Source of the DNA: Streptomyces asiaticus
GTDB lineage: Bacteria; Actinomycetota; Actinomycetes; Streptomycetales; Streptomycetaceae
Direction of reading: 5' to 3'
DNA: 64,000 nt
Assembly: GCF_018138715.1 (NCBI RefSeq)
Contig: NZ_JAGSHX010000001.1
Coordinates: forward strand, 1,116,001 to 1,180,000
Notes under the pieces: generated by a model
Told to the model about the DNA's origin: nothing
Seen by the model: only the letters and a program-made list of their open reading frames with translations
The model's database searches: none
Shown: positions 36,580-45,347 of the stretch, one piece after another
How positions within the stretch are numbered: the stretch's first letter is position 1
Layout of the letters: each line of letters starts with the position of its first letter
Made by a program: the position numbers and the translations under genes

Positions 36580-36909
36580 GTGACGTGGATACCGGCACCC
36601 CCTGCTCAAGAGGTTCTTCCCCCGCACGAAAAAGGTCCCTCGGCCGTGTCAGCTTCGCACGCGATGCCCTCCCTGACCGCCGCGGCCGCCATCGGCATCA
36701 TCCTGGTCGCCCGGTGGGCCGCCACCCGCGCTCGAAATCGCCATGGCGCCAGTGCCGCCCGTCCCCCGTGGCGCCGTACCGCACCCGCACCGGATACGAC
36801 GTCGCCTCCCGCGCCGGACGAAGCAGCAGAGGCAGCCGTGAAGGACGCCGAGGAACACGTACAGCGCTGCTGGCAGCAACTGCGGATCCGCCCCGACCGG
36901 TCCGACTGA
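36580..36909 (+). CDS. Hypothetical small protein
   Basis: Up to 109 residues from GTG 36580. A hydrophobic stretch (MPSLTAAAAIGIILVARWAATRARNR) and a charged end (AAVKDAEEHVQRCWQQLRIRPDRSD) suggest a small anchored protein following the DUF4235 gene. ATG 36661 would begin at the hydrophobic stretch. Not recognised. Confidence 0.4.
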   Translation: MTWIPAPPAQEVLPPHEKGPSAVSASHAMPSLTAAAAIGIILVARWAATRARNRHGASAARPPWRRTAPAPDTTSPPAPDEAAEAAVKDAEEHVQRCWQQLRIRPDRSD

Positions 36910-37140
36910 CCAGATGCTCCTGGCCGGGAACCGGCCGCCGGAGAAGTCCACCCGCGCCCTCCGGCCGATCCAAAGCCACGGCCGCACGCAGCGTCACTGT
37001 CAGAAACGAACCTTTCCCGGAGCAAGACCGGAAATAGTCCGCGCGGGCACCCCCGGCCGCCGATTCGCTGTCAGAACTCGTTCTCACTCAAAAGTGGAAC
37101 GGGACATGTTCTCGGAATGGTTTGTGACACGATCCAAGGT

Positions 37141-38138
37141 CATGACGGGCCCTCACACCGCACACGTGAGCGACGCGAACGACGTCGAGCGCCACCCCTG
37201 CCCGCGCTGTCACGCTCAGCCAGGCTCACCCTGCCGCTCGCGTTCCGGAGCGGTCGCCAGCACCTACCACACCGGCCGCTTCACGAAGGTACCCCGCCTC
37301 GCCAAGCTGTTGCGCGTGCCGACCCCGGCCGACCGTGGCCCCGGCCAGCCGTGGCGGCCCGGCACTCCGATCCCGGCGCCGGTCGACCCGGAGGCCCCGA
37401 GCGCGGACATCCGCATCGGCTACGCCCGCTGCTCGACCCTCGGCCAGGAACTCGACAGCCAGCTGGACGCGCTCGCCGCGAAGAACATCCCCCGGGACAA
37501 GATCTTCGTGGAGAAGATCAGCACCCGGGGGCGGGTCCGTCCGAAGTTCGAGCAGGCGCTGGCAGCCGCCCGGGAGATCAAGGCGCACGCCCCGCACCGC
37601 CGGGTGATCTTCACGGTGTACGAGATGAAGCGCCTCGGCCGCGACGCCGCCGAGCTGACCGCGCTCGCCGACCACCTCGCCGCCCACGGCCTGGTCCTGG
37701 AGATGCTCGCCGGGCCCCTGGCCGGGATCTACGACCCCACCGGGCACGGGCGGCTGCTGTTCGCCTTCTTCGCCGCGATGGCGGAGACCGAGCGGGAGAA
37801 CATCCGCGAGTCCACGCTCGAAGGGCTCGACGCCGCGGCCCGCAAGGGCAAGCACGGCGGCCGGCCGCCGGTCATCACCGACGACATGCTCCACACCGTC
37901 CTGCGCCGCCGCGCGGGCGGCGAGACATTCGAACAGATCCAGCCCGACCTGATCATCCCCACCGGCCGCCGCAAGGGACAGACCCCGAGCCTGTCCAGCA
38001 TCTACCGGGCGCTAGCTAGCCGAGTACGAGAAACAGCAGGCGTATCCGGAAGCCGTCCAACAGGCGCACGCCGACTTCGCCGCCCTCCAGAGCGCCGGGA
38101 GCATTCCGGGTCAGATGGCGGGGAGCGTGAACGCATGA
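37141..38138 (+). pseudogene. Serine recombinase (resolvase type) with a 4-bp CTAG duplication
   Basis: An N-terminal Cys/His patch (HPCPRCHAQPGSPCRS ... TYHTGRF) precedes a resolvase domain: IRIGYARCSTLGQELDSQLDAL with the catalytic Ser, VYEMKRLGRDAAELTALADHL, and FFAAMAETERENIRESTLEGLDAA. The DNA-binding end includes a HTH-like segment. At 38012-38019 CTAG is doubled (GCTAGCTAGC). Removing one copy restores RALAEYEKQQAYPEAVQQAHADFAALQSAG and a stop at 38136-38138. As it stands the frame runs on to 38317 with unrelated residues. The catalytic domain is intact, so partial function is possible. Confidence 0.82.
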
Positions 38139-38317
38139 TCTACGGCATTCACCGTACGAAAGGCGCCCCAGCTCTCGGGGCTCTGCCCGGCCAGGACGGC
38201 CCCTTCGGCAGGCGGCCCGCCCCGGACGAGGACGACGACCCCGAGGCCCGCACAGACGGCCCGGCCACCACCGTCCGGCCCGACCCGCCCACGCATGATG
38301 TGAAGGTTCGGGGGTAA
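38135..38317 (+). CDS. Hypothetical 60-residue acidic protein
   Basis: ATG 38135 overlaps the original recombinase stop (ATGA), so it was probably translationally coupled. It is rich in Asp, Glu, Pro and Gly (RPAPDEDDDPEARTDGPATT). Not recognised. At present it is also reached by the frameshifted recombinase frame. Confidence 0.4.
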   Translation: MIYGIHRTKGAPALGALPGQDGPFGRRPAPDEDDDPEARTDGPATTVRPDPPTHDVKVRG

Positions 38318-38359
38318 ACGAGCGAGACACGTTTGGACACGGGGGCGGGGCGGACCGGT

Positions 38360-38833
38360 ATGGAACAGACAGCAGGCGACGAGGACGGGCAATCGCTGCT
38401 GGGGGACGTCATCTCGGTGTCCGGCGCGTTCGAGGGCAGTGAGGACATCGCCGTCGCCCGCGAACTGGCCCGCGGCTTCCTCACCGACGTGCAGGCCGTG
38501 CACGGGCTGCCGGTGTCCGGACGCGCGATGGGCATGGTGCAGCTCGTGGTGAGCGAACTGGTCACCAACGCCCGTAAGTACGCGCCCGGCCCGTGCCTGC
38601 TGACCCTGGAGATCAACGGCGGCGCCATCGAGGTGGCCGTCTGGGACAGCAACCCGACCCCGCCCGCGATCCTCGCGCCCGACCCGACCCGGATCGGCCA
38701 GCACGGGCTGGAGATCGTGATGGCGGTTGGCCAGAGCTTCGCCGTCCATCGGGAACCGGTGGGCAAGCGGATCACCACAGCGATCGTGCTGGCCGACGAC
38801 CCCGGCGGAGACGCCGCCGGCCGCCAGATGTGA
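38360..38833 (+). CDS. RsbW-like ATPase / anti-sigma factor kinase
   Basis: 157 residues of the HATPase_c_2 type: the N-box VQLVVSELVTNARKYAPGPC, then VAVWDSNPTPPAILAPDPTRIGQHGLEIVMAVGQ with a G-box-like HGLEIV, and GKRITTAIVLADD. Streptomyces carries many such small serine kinases that bind anti-anti-sigma or sigma factors. ATG 38360 starts MEQTAGDEDG. No sigma factor gene is adjacent, so the partner is unknown. Confidence 0.85.
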   Translation: MEQTAGDEDGQSLLGDVISVSGAFEGSEDIAVARELARGFLTDVQAVHGLPVSGRAMGMVQLVVSELVTNARKYAPGPCLLTLEINGGAIEVAVWDSNPTPPAILAPDPTRIGQHGLEIVMAVGQSFAVHREPVGKRITTAIVLADDPGGDAAGRQM

Positions 38834-38940
38834 CGGCGTGAGCCCCCGGGCGGGTAGCCATCCGGAGCCGGCCGGGGAAGGGTCCTGAACGCCTCGGGAG
38901 GTCGAAGGGTCCTTCCCTGTCGGCGAAATCTGGGCGCCGG

Positions 38941-39264
38941 TCACGGACCGGCCGCTGTTCCCTCCGCCAGCACTATGACGCCGTTCCCGTCCGGCGTCTC
39001 GGCCACCGTGTGCCCGCGCTGGACCAGCAGGCCCGCCACCGCGGCCTGCACCACCACCCACATCCCGTCGCTGGATGCCCCACGCTGATCTGCCGCTAGC
39101 GCAGTGAACCCGTGCGACGTCGTCCAACCCACCAGCACCCCCGCAGGCGCTTCGCTCACCCGCAGCCCCGGCGTGGTGTCGTCCACCTGGTCGACGACAT
39201 GGAAGCCCGCCAGCTTCAGGGCATGACGAACCTGTCCAAGGAGCTGGGGATGAACGAGCGGCAC
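38941..39264 (-). CDS. Hypothetical 107-residue protein
   Basis: Not recognised. The sequence is of ordinary soluble composition: VRHALKLAGFHVVDQVDDTTPGLRVSEAPAGVLVGWTTSHGFTAL, then VVVQAAVAGLLVQRGHTVAETPDGNGVIVLAE. It looks like a conserved Streptomyces small protein with alternating strands and helices. The opposite frames look random. The 229 bp upstream (39265-39493) hold only short open frames, one from ATG 39305 (MLRALEATHNHDQSQRY). Confidence 0.55.
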   Translation of the reverse strand: MPLVHPQLLGQVRHALKLAGFHVVDQVDDTTPGLRVSEAPAGVLVGWTTSHGFTALAADQRGASSDGMWVVVQAAVAGLLVQRGHTVAETPDGNGVIVLAEGTAAGP

Positions 39265-39493
39265 CGGCCTCGCCTGCCCCGAAAGGCTCGAATCATGCCA
39301 TCAGATGCTGCGAGCCCTCGAAGCGACTCACAACCATGATCAATCTCAGCGCTACATCCTGTACCGCAACTACTCACACCCGGGGTGCTCCTGACCCCGG
39401 TATCGCGGGAACCCGCAGGCCGTGCCGGAAGAACCGGACCCGACGCACCCTACGCAGCCCCCGAAGATCCCGGAGGGCTACGGACAAAGCTAA

Positions 39494-40071
39494 ATGTCAG
39501 TGCCCCCTGGGACACTTCGCCTGGAGCGTGATCAGCAAGGGAGATACCTCGGGGCTCGAAGCAGCGGATTCAAGATCAACAGGCAGGGCATCCGGAAGAT
39601 GATGGGGGAGATCCAGCGGGAGATGGACAAGCACCCGGTCACCGCCAGAGTGCAGGCTGACCCGGATGTGTCCTTCGGCGACACCAAAGTCTTCAATGGT
39701 CCGGTCATCCACGGCGACGTCCGCGGTTCCCAACTGGCCCGGGGCAACAACTCCGTGAGCCAGAATCAGGACAAGAGCAATCCGGTCGCCCCGGGCTTCG
39801 AGGCCATCGCCCGGGCCGTGGTAGACACGTTGAGGCAGCTTCCGACTCTTGGCGTGTCGGACGAGGACCTGGAAGTGCCTCGGCTGTCGGCGAGGAGGTC
39901 CTCAACGAGGTCGTACAGCCCGAGCCGGACCGTGGCGTGATCCGGAGTGCTGCGGCTGCCCTCAAGGGCTATCTTGCGCCGATCGCCACAGGCGCTGTCA
40001 CGGCCGGGGCCGTGACCGGGGGTGAGGAGACCGCACGGGTCCTGATCGAACGTCTCAGCACCGCCCTGTAG
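39494..40071 (+). pseudogene. Small protein with a Gly/Asn-rich motif and C-terminal membrane segment, frameshifted
   Basis: The first frame reads KINRQGIRKMMGEIQREMDKHPV, then GPVIHGDVRGSQLARGNNSVSQNQ, a V-x-G-D-V-x-G-S-Q pattern, and AIARAVVDTLRQLPTLGVSDEDLE. Near 39885 the frame changes to VGEEVLNEVVQPEPDRGVIRSAAAALKGYLAPIATGAVTAGAVTGG, a hydrophobic membrane-like end, and stops at 40071. The short motif is reminiscent of bacterial amyloid-signalling or RHIM-like sequences found beside NLR and effector genes, but this is a loose resemblance. It lies 200 bp before the large HEPN-motif gene. The frameshift could be real or a sequencing error. Confidence 0.5.
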
Positions 40072-40270
40072 ACCAAGCCCGAATCGCTGCCTGGTGCCTC
40101 TGCTGGACCCCCACCTTCGTGGGGGTCCAGCAGAGGCATCAGCGCTTCTCGACGCTCCTCCATCGCTGTCGAAGCCGTCTCGGGTGCCCGAGCAGAACCA
40201 GGCGGGAGAAAATCGGTGGGGTCCGGTCCGGAGCTGTGCCGATACTGGCGACGACGGAAGTGAGGCTCCC

Positions 40271-41974
40271 ATGCCGCAGGTTGAACCGAGTGTTCTCGGC
40301 GCCCTCATGGAAGCGGCGAAGGACACCGTTTCCTATGAGGCCATCGCCGTCGTGCTCGCGGCTGCGGACATCAGCACGACCACGGCCGCCGCACAGCAGC
40401 GTGACGCGCTGCTCGCTGCGCTGCGACTTCGGCTATCGGGGACTGGGAAGGCGCAGGGCTTCACCGGGACGTTCCCCGGCGACTCGCTCAAGGGGCGCTC
40501 TGCGAGCCTGCCCGAGGGCACGGCCGACCAGTTGGAGATCTGGAGCGCCTACGCCGATGCCGTGAACACCCCGTTCGTCCGAGGCCGCCTTCATCATCTG
40601 CTGTTGGCCGCGGGACACGGCCGCAAGCACGATCACGCCCGGGGCGCGGCCGCCGGATACCTGGACGCGGCACCGCTTCTGCTCGCCGCCCCGAGGCGTT
40701 TTGCCGGACTGCGACGCGCGACCGAGTGCCTACGCTGGGCCGGAGACCTCGCCCGGACCTTCAACCTGAAGGACCTGCACAAGCGCGTCACCGAGGACAT
40801 GGTCGCCCTGGTCGAACGCGTACTGGCCGATACCGAGGACGATCCGGGGATCGTGGACGGCCTTCTGGAAGGACTGCGTGTTCAGCGGTACGACATCAGG
40901 GACTTCGCGGAACGCGCCGCACGCCGCTATGCCAGCGATGTACACGCCCGTGTCGGCTTCCTCAAGCTGCTGAAGGCGGAACCCGGGCCCCGCCGAACCG
41001 ACATCGACATCCAGATCGTCAGTGCTCTCCTCGACGCCGCCGATGCCGACGTCAACGCTGGATTCCGTCGCCACCTGCTGCTGACCCAGGCCGCGACCGA
41101 AGCACGGGACCGGGGGCTGTCCGAGCTGCGGGTGCGTGCCGAGATGGCCCTGCAGAACACCGATCCCGACTCCCTGGGATGGACCCGCATCCGTTGCGGA
41201 CTTGCTCTCCCGCGTGCGCTGTTCAACGGGGCGCGAGCACACATCGACGCCGCCGCAGACTTGCGAGACGCCCTGTGGCGAACCACGGCAGACGTCCATC
41301 AGGCGATGCGCGAGCAGGCCGACGACGCGCGCGTACAGGAGGGTCTGCTGCGGATTCCGCGCACGCGCATCAACACTGCCGGACCTGTCCAGGTCACCCC
41401 GCCCGTCGACGCCGACGACAACCAGGCCGTCGAACTGCAGGTCCTCGCGCTGGACGTCCTCGGGCACCTCACCGCCCATCAACTCGACCACATCCACGAG
41501 CGTTTCGCACCCGACGAGGCCGAGCTGATTACCGCCCTGGCCCACGACACCGTGTTGCCCCAGCCGCGCGCCCGAACCCTTGCCCACGCCTTCCGCTACT
41601 TCTGGCTGGAGGAGCTCGACGCGGCAGCGTGCATCGCCCTGCCCCAGGTCGAGCAGATCCTCAGACAGCTCCTGCGTCCCCGGGTCCCGATCGTGTCCGC
41701 GCCCAAGGGGCAGACCCCCGGCACCGTCGACCAACTGGGCTCACTCATCCGCAGCATGCCCGCCGCCGGGTTCCCCGCGGATTGGAGCCGAGCCCTGGAA
41801 CTCCTCCTCGCCGACCCCGACCGCGGCATGAACCTGCGCAACAAAATCTGCCACGGCTTGATCGACACCCCACCCAAGCACCACGTCGCGCTCATCCTCC
41901 AGGCAGCGCTGTACCTGCTCAGCCACGCCCACGACCATCGAACCCCCGCGCCCGTCACCCAGCCCGCTCCCTGA
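40271..41974 (+). CDS. Large helical protein with a HEPN-like RNxxxH motif (DUF4209-like)
   Basis: 567 residues, mostly alpha-helical, no membrane segment or signal. Near the C-terminus it has DRGMNLRNKICHGLIDTPPKHHVALILQAALYLL. RNKICH fits the R-x4-6-H motif of HEPN RNases, as in DUF4209-type proteins. The rest (for example DLARTFNLKDLHKRVTEDMVALVERVLADTEDDPG) resembles TPR-like helical scaffolding. ATG 40271 has GAAGTGAGG upstream. HEPN proteins commonly act in defence or toxin systems. No antitoxin is identified, but the small gene just upstream is a candidate partner. Function remains a hypothesis. Confidence 0.7.
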   Translation: MPQVEPSVLGALMEAAKDTVSYEAIAVVLAAADISTTTAAAQQRDALLAALRLRLSGTGKAQGFTGTFPGDSLKGRSASLPEGTADQLEIWSAYADAVNTPFVRGRLHHLLLAAGHGRKHDHARGAAAGYLDAAPLLLAAPRRFAGLRRATECLRWAGDLARTFNLKDLHKRVTEDMVALVERVLADTEDDPGIVDGLLEGLRVQRYDIRDFAERAARRYASDVHARVGFLKLLKAEPGPRRTDIDIQIVSALLDAADADVNAGFRRHLLLTQAATEARDRGLSELRVRAEMALQNTDPDSLGWTRIRCGLALPRALFNGARAHIDAAADLRDALWRTTADVHQAMREQADDARVQEGLLRIPRTRINTAGPVQVTPPVDADDNQAVELQVLALDVLGHLTAHQLDHIHERFAPDEAELITALAHDTVLPQPRARTLAHAFRYFWLEELDAAACIALPQVEQILRQLLRPRVPIVSAPKGQTPGTVDQLGSLIRSMPAAGFPADWSRALELLLADPDRGMNLRNKICHGLIDTPPKHHVALILQAALYLLSHAHDHRTPAPVTQPAP

Positions 41975-42105
41975 ATGGATTCCAGACAAGCTGGCTCAAA
42001 TAGGGGACAGACGGATGGTCCCGGCGAATCAGCAGTGCTGTTCGGCAAAAGCGTCCTCAGCTGGACGTTCTCCCTGCACACGGGATGCTGCGGCCCCTCC
42101 GGCCG

Positions 42106-42252
42106 TCAGGCTTCGACGTTGATGCCGTAGTCGGCGGCCAGGCCCGCGAGGCCGGTGTCGTAGCCCTGTCCGACAGCGCGGGCCTTCCAACCGGTCGTGT
42201 GGCGATAGAGCTCCACCGCGATCGTGACGGTCTCACCTGAGGAGAAGGGGCC
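42106..42252 (-). pseudogene. TerD-family protein, C-terminal fragment
   Basis: The minus strand encodes SGETVTIAVELYRHTTGWKARAVGQGYDTGLAGLAADYGINVEA and stops at 42106. This is the conserved end of TerD/TerE calcium-binding stress proteins. Everything upstream is replaced by the IS256 left end at 42262. Confidence 0.8.
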
Positions 42253-42898
42253 CGGAGCGAGGGACTGTAAATCGTTCGGTGTAACTCCCGATCATGGAAG
42301 ATGCATCGATGACCAGTGACAACGTGGCCGAGCACGAGGCCGGCGAGTCGGCAGCGGCTGTGTCGGCGAAAGCCGTGGACGACCAGCTGATCGACGAGCT
42401 GGTGAGCCGGGCCCAGGCCGAGGGTCTGCAACTGACCGGTGAGGGCGGGCTGCTGCGGCAGCTGACCAAGCGGCTGCTGGAGTCCGCTCTCGAAGGCGAG
42501 ATCACCGACCACCTCGGCTATGACAAGCACGATCCGGAGGGCAAAGACGGCGGCAACTCCCGCAACGGCAAACGCTCCAAGACCGTGCTGACCGATGTCG
42601 GATCGGTGGAGACAGCCGTACCCCGCGACCGGGACGGCTCCTTCGAACCGAAGATCGTCAAGAAGCGGCAGAAGCGCCTGACCGGCGTCGACGAAATGGT
42701 CATCTCGCTGACGGCCAAGGGCCTGACCACCGGCGAGGTCCAGGCCCACCTGGCAGAGGTCTACGGCGCCGAGGTCTCCCGGCAGACCATCTCCACCATC
42801 ACCGACAAGGTCCTCGATGGCATGGCCGAATGGCAAAGCCGCCCCCTCGACGCCGTCTACCCTGTGATCTTCATCGACGCCATCCACGTGAAGATCCG

Positions 42899-44597
42899 GG
42901 TTCTGTCGACGATCTTGTGATCCGGACGGTTGAGCGGGTTGCGCCGACTGTTCGCGATCATGCATCGGGTGCTCTCGTGATGTGCTCCTCGAGTTGTTTC
43001 CGTACCTGTCCGCGCTGCTGATCGAGGAGGTCGAGCGAGGGCCGGACAAGGTAGTACTGCGGGCACGAGTGCGGTCGACGACGGGGTCCTGCCATTGCGG
43101 TCACAGCTCGTCGCGGGTGCACGGCGGGTATGTACGCAAGCTGCGTGATGCCGCTGTGGGCGGTCTCGGTGTTGTGATCGAGTTACACATACGTCGCTTC
43201 CGCTGTGAGAATTCCGCCTGCGCAGCAGTGACGTTCGCCGAGCAGATCGCGGGGCTGACGACTCCGCACGGCCGCTATACCCCTTTGCTGCGTGGGCTGT
43301 TGATGCAGATCGGATTGGCGCTGGCCGGCCGGGCCGGGGCCCGCCTGGCGGCCGCGGTCGGCATCACCGTGGGCAGGGACACGCTGCTGCGGATGGTCCG
43401 GTCCTTGCCCGAGCCGGAGATCGGCGAAGTTGAGGTGCTTGGTGTCGACGACTTTGCCTTCCGCAAGGGCCGCCACTACGGCACGGTGCTGATCGACATG
43501 GCCACCCACCGGCCGCTGCATCTCTATGACGGTCGCGAGGGCGAGGACCTGGCCGCCTGGCTCCAAGGCCATCCCGAAGTGAAGGTCATCTGCCGGGACC
43601 GCTCCAGTGGCTACGGGGAGGGCGCGCGGGTCGGTGCGCCGCAGGCCCAGCAGGTCGCGGACCGATATCACTTGTGGGCCAACCTCGGCCAGGCGGTCGA
43701 GAAGACAGTCAACGCCCACCGCTCCCGCCTGGCAGAACCGCTTGCCGCAGCGGAGGACGGCCCCAGCCACCTGGGAGCGGAGCCCGAGGTGGTGCAGTCG
43801 TCGAAGGAGCTGAAGATCGTGACCCGGCTGCGGGAGCAGCATGCCGCCGCCCACGAGCTGTGGGCACAGGGGATGTCGAAGGCGGCGATCGGCCGGAAGC
43901 GCGGGCTGCACCAGGCCACCGTCCGCAAGCTGGTCAACGCCCGCTCCGCTGATGATGTCGTAGCCAAGAGCCTGCAGCGGGCGCATGTCGTCGACCCGTA
44001 CGTCGGCTACCTGCACCAACGATGGAACGAAGGCATCAGAAATGCCGCACAGCTCCACCGGGAGATCCAGGAACTCGGCTATCCCGGAGGCGAGTTGGCC
44101 GTCCAGCGTCATCTGCGGCGCTACCGCACCGGGCGCGGACACGCACCCGCCGTCGGTCCCAAGCCTCCCTCGGTCCGCGAGGTCACCTCATGGATCATGA
44201 CCCATCCCGAACACCTCCGCGACGGCGATGCCGACAAGCTGCACCGCCTGCGTGAGCGCGACCCCGAGCTGGACCGGCTCACCGGCCACGTCAGGAAGTT
44301 CGCCGTCATGATGACCACACGCCACGGCGACCGGCTCGAGGAGTGGATCGCCGGCGTCGAGCGCGACACCCTGGCTCCGCTTGCGGGCTTCGCCCGCAAC
44401 CTCCGCCGCGACTTCGACGCCGTCTGCAACGGTCTGTCCCTGCCGCATAGTTCAGGCGCTGTTGAAGGCAACATCAACCGGCTGAAGATGCTGAAACGCC
44501 AGATGTTCGGCCGTGCCGGCCTCGATCTCCTCCGCAAACGCGTCCTGCTCGCACGGTGACGCCATCCCCACTGGATCACAAGATCGTCGACAGAACC
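42899..44597 (+). mobile_element. Complete ISL3-family element with 8-bp target duplication
   Basis: Terminal repeats starting GGTTCTGTCGACGATCTTGT are perfect over 25 bp at 42899-42923 and 44573-44597. The target AAGATCCG is present directly on both sides (42891-42898 and 44598-44605). 1,699 bp. Deleting the element and one copy of the target restores the IS256 reading frame across the join, which proves the insertion. Confidence 0.95.
42982..44559 (+). CDS. ISL3-family transposase
   Basis: 525 residues from GTG 42982: zinc-finger N-terminus (CHCGHSSSRVHGGYVRKLRD, FRCENSACAAVTFAEQ), catalytic Asp in LGVDDFAFRKGRHYGTVLID, the second in VICRDRSSGYGEGA, QVADRYHLWANLG, and the C-terminal Glu region SSGAVEGNINRLKMLKRQMFGRAGLDLLRKRVLL. 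Intact, with perfect ends and target duplication, so probably a recent and active insertion. Confidence 0.93.
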   Translation: MLLELFPYLSALLIEEVERGPDKVVLRARVRSTTGSCHCGHSSSRVHGGYVRKLRDAAVGGLGVVIELHIRRFRCENSACAAVTFAEQIAGLTTPHGRYTPLLRGLLMQIGLALAGRAGARLAAAVGITVGRDTLLRMVRSLPEPEIGEVEVLGVDDFAFRKGRHYGTVLIDMATHRPLHLYDGREGEDLAAWLQGHPEVKVICRDRSSGYGEGARVGAPQAQQVADRYHLWANLGQAVEKTVNAHRSRLAEPLAAAEDGPSHLGAEPEVVQSSKELKIVTRLREQHAAAHELWAQGMSKAAIGRKRGLHQATVRKLVNARSADDVVAKSLQRAHVVDPYVGYLHQRWNEGIRNAAQLHREIQELGYPGGELAVQRHLRRYRTGRGHAPAVGPKPPSVREVTSWIMTHPEHLRDGDADKLHRLRERDPELDRLTGHVRKFAVMMTTRHGDRLEEWIAGVERDTLAPLAGFARNLRRDFDAVCNGLSLPHSSGAVEGNINRLKMLKRQMFGRAGLDLLRKRVLLAR

Positions 44598-45347
44598 AAG
44601 ATCCGGGACGGCGCAGTCGCCAACCGGCCCATCTACATGGCCCTGGCCGTCACGACCGACGGCCGGCGCGAGATCCTCGGGCTGTGGGCCGGTGACGGCG
44701 GCGAGGGAGCCAAGCACTGGCTGCACATCCTCACCGAGATCAAGAACCGCGGCGTGGTCGACGTGCTGATGCTGGTCTGCGATGGGCTCAAGGGCCTGCC
44801 CGAGGCCGTCGAGACGGTCTGGCCCCGCACCATCGTGCAGACCTGCGTGGTGCACCTGCTGCGGAACTCCTTCCCGCTGTGCCGCCCGCCAGGACTGGGA
44901 CAAGATCGCCAAGCTCCTCAAGCCCGTCTACACGGCACCGGCCGAGGAGGCCGCTCTGGACCGGTTCGCGGAGTTCGCCGAGGCCTGGGGCAGAAAGTAT
45001 CCGGCGATCGTCAAACTCTGGGAGAACGGCTGGGAGGAGTTCCCCCGTTCCTGCGATTCGACACCGAGATCCGCCGGATCGTCTGCACCACCAACGCGAT
45101 CGAGTCGGTCAACGCCCGCATCCGGCGAGCGGTCAAGGCACGCGGACACTTCCCGAACGAGCAGGCCGCGTTGAAGTGCGTCTACGTGGCGATCATGTCG
45201 CTCGACCCCACCGGCAAGGGACAGGCCCGCTGGACCATGCGCTGGAAGACCGCGCTGAACGCCTTCGACATCACCTTCGACGGCCGCCTCTCAGTGGCCC
45301 GCCAGTAACCCAACCACCCCAGTTACACCGCTCGTTTGACAGACCCG

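Larger units (their letters stand above)
42294..45308 (+). pseudogene. IS256-family transposase, split by ISL3 and frameshifted
   Basis: The first part from ATG 42294 has DQLIDELVSRAQAEGLQLTGEGGLLRQLTKRLLESALEGEITDHLGYDKHD and the first catalytic region VYPVIFIDAIHVKIR. The ISL3 follows. Past it the frame resumes at DGAVANRPIYMALAVTTDGRREILGLW and [16 protein letters not shown]. It then shifts near 44882 ([26 protein letters not shown]) and back near 45050 ([40 protein letters not shown]). Even without the ISL3 it would be broken. Confidence 0.9.
42262..45345 (+). mobile_element. IS256-family element carrying a nested ISL3 element
   Basis: Terminal repeats GGACTGTAAATCGTTCGGTGT (42262) and GGTCTGTCAAACGAGCGGTGT read inward from 45345 match well. 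No 8-bp duplication is seen across the outer ends, so a flanking deletion removed it, consistent with the truncated TerD gene on the left. The ISL3 element occupies 42899-44597 inside it. Confidence 0.8.
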
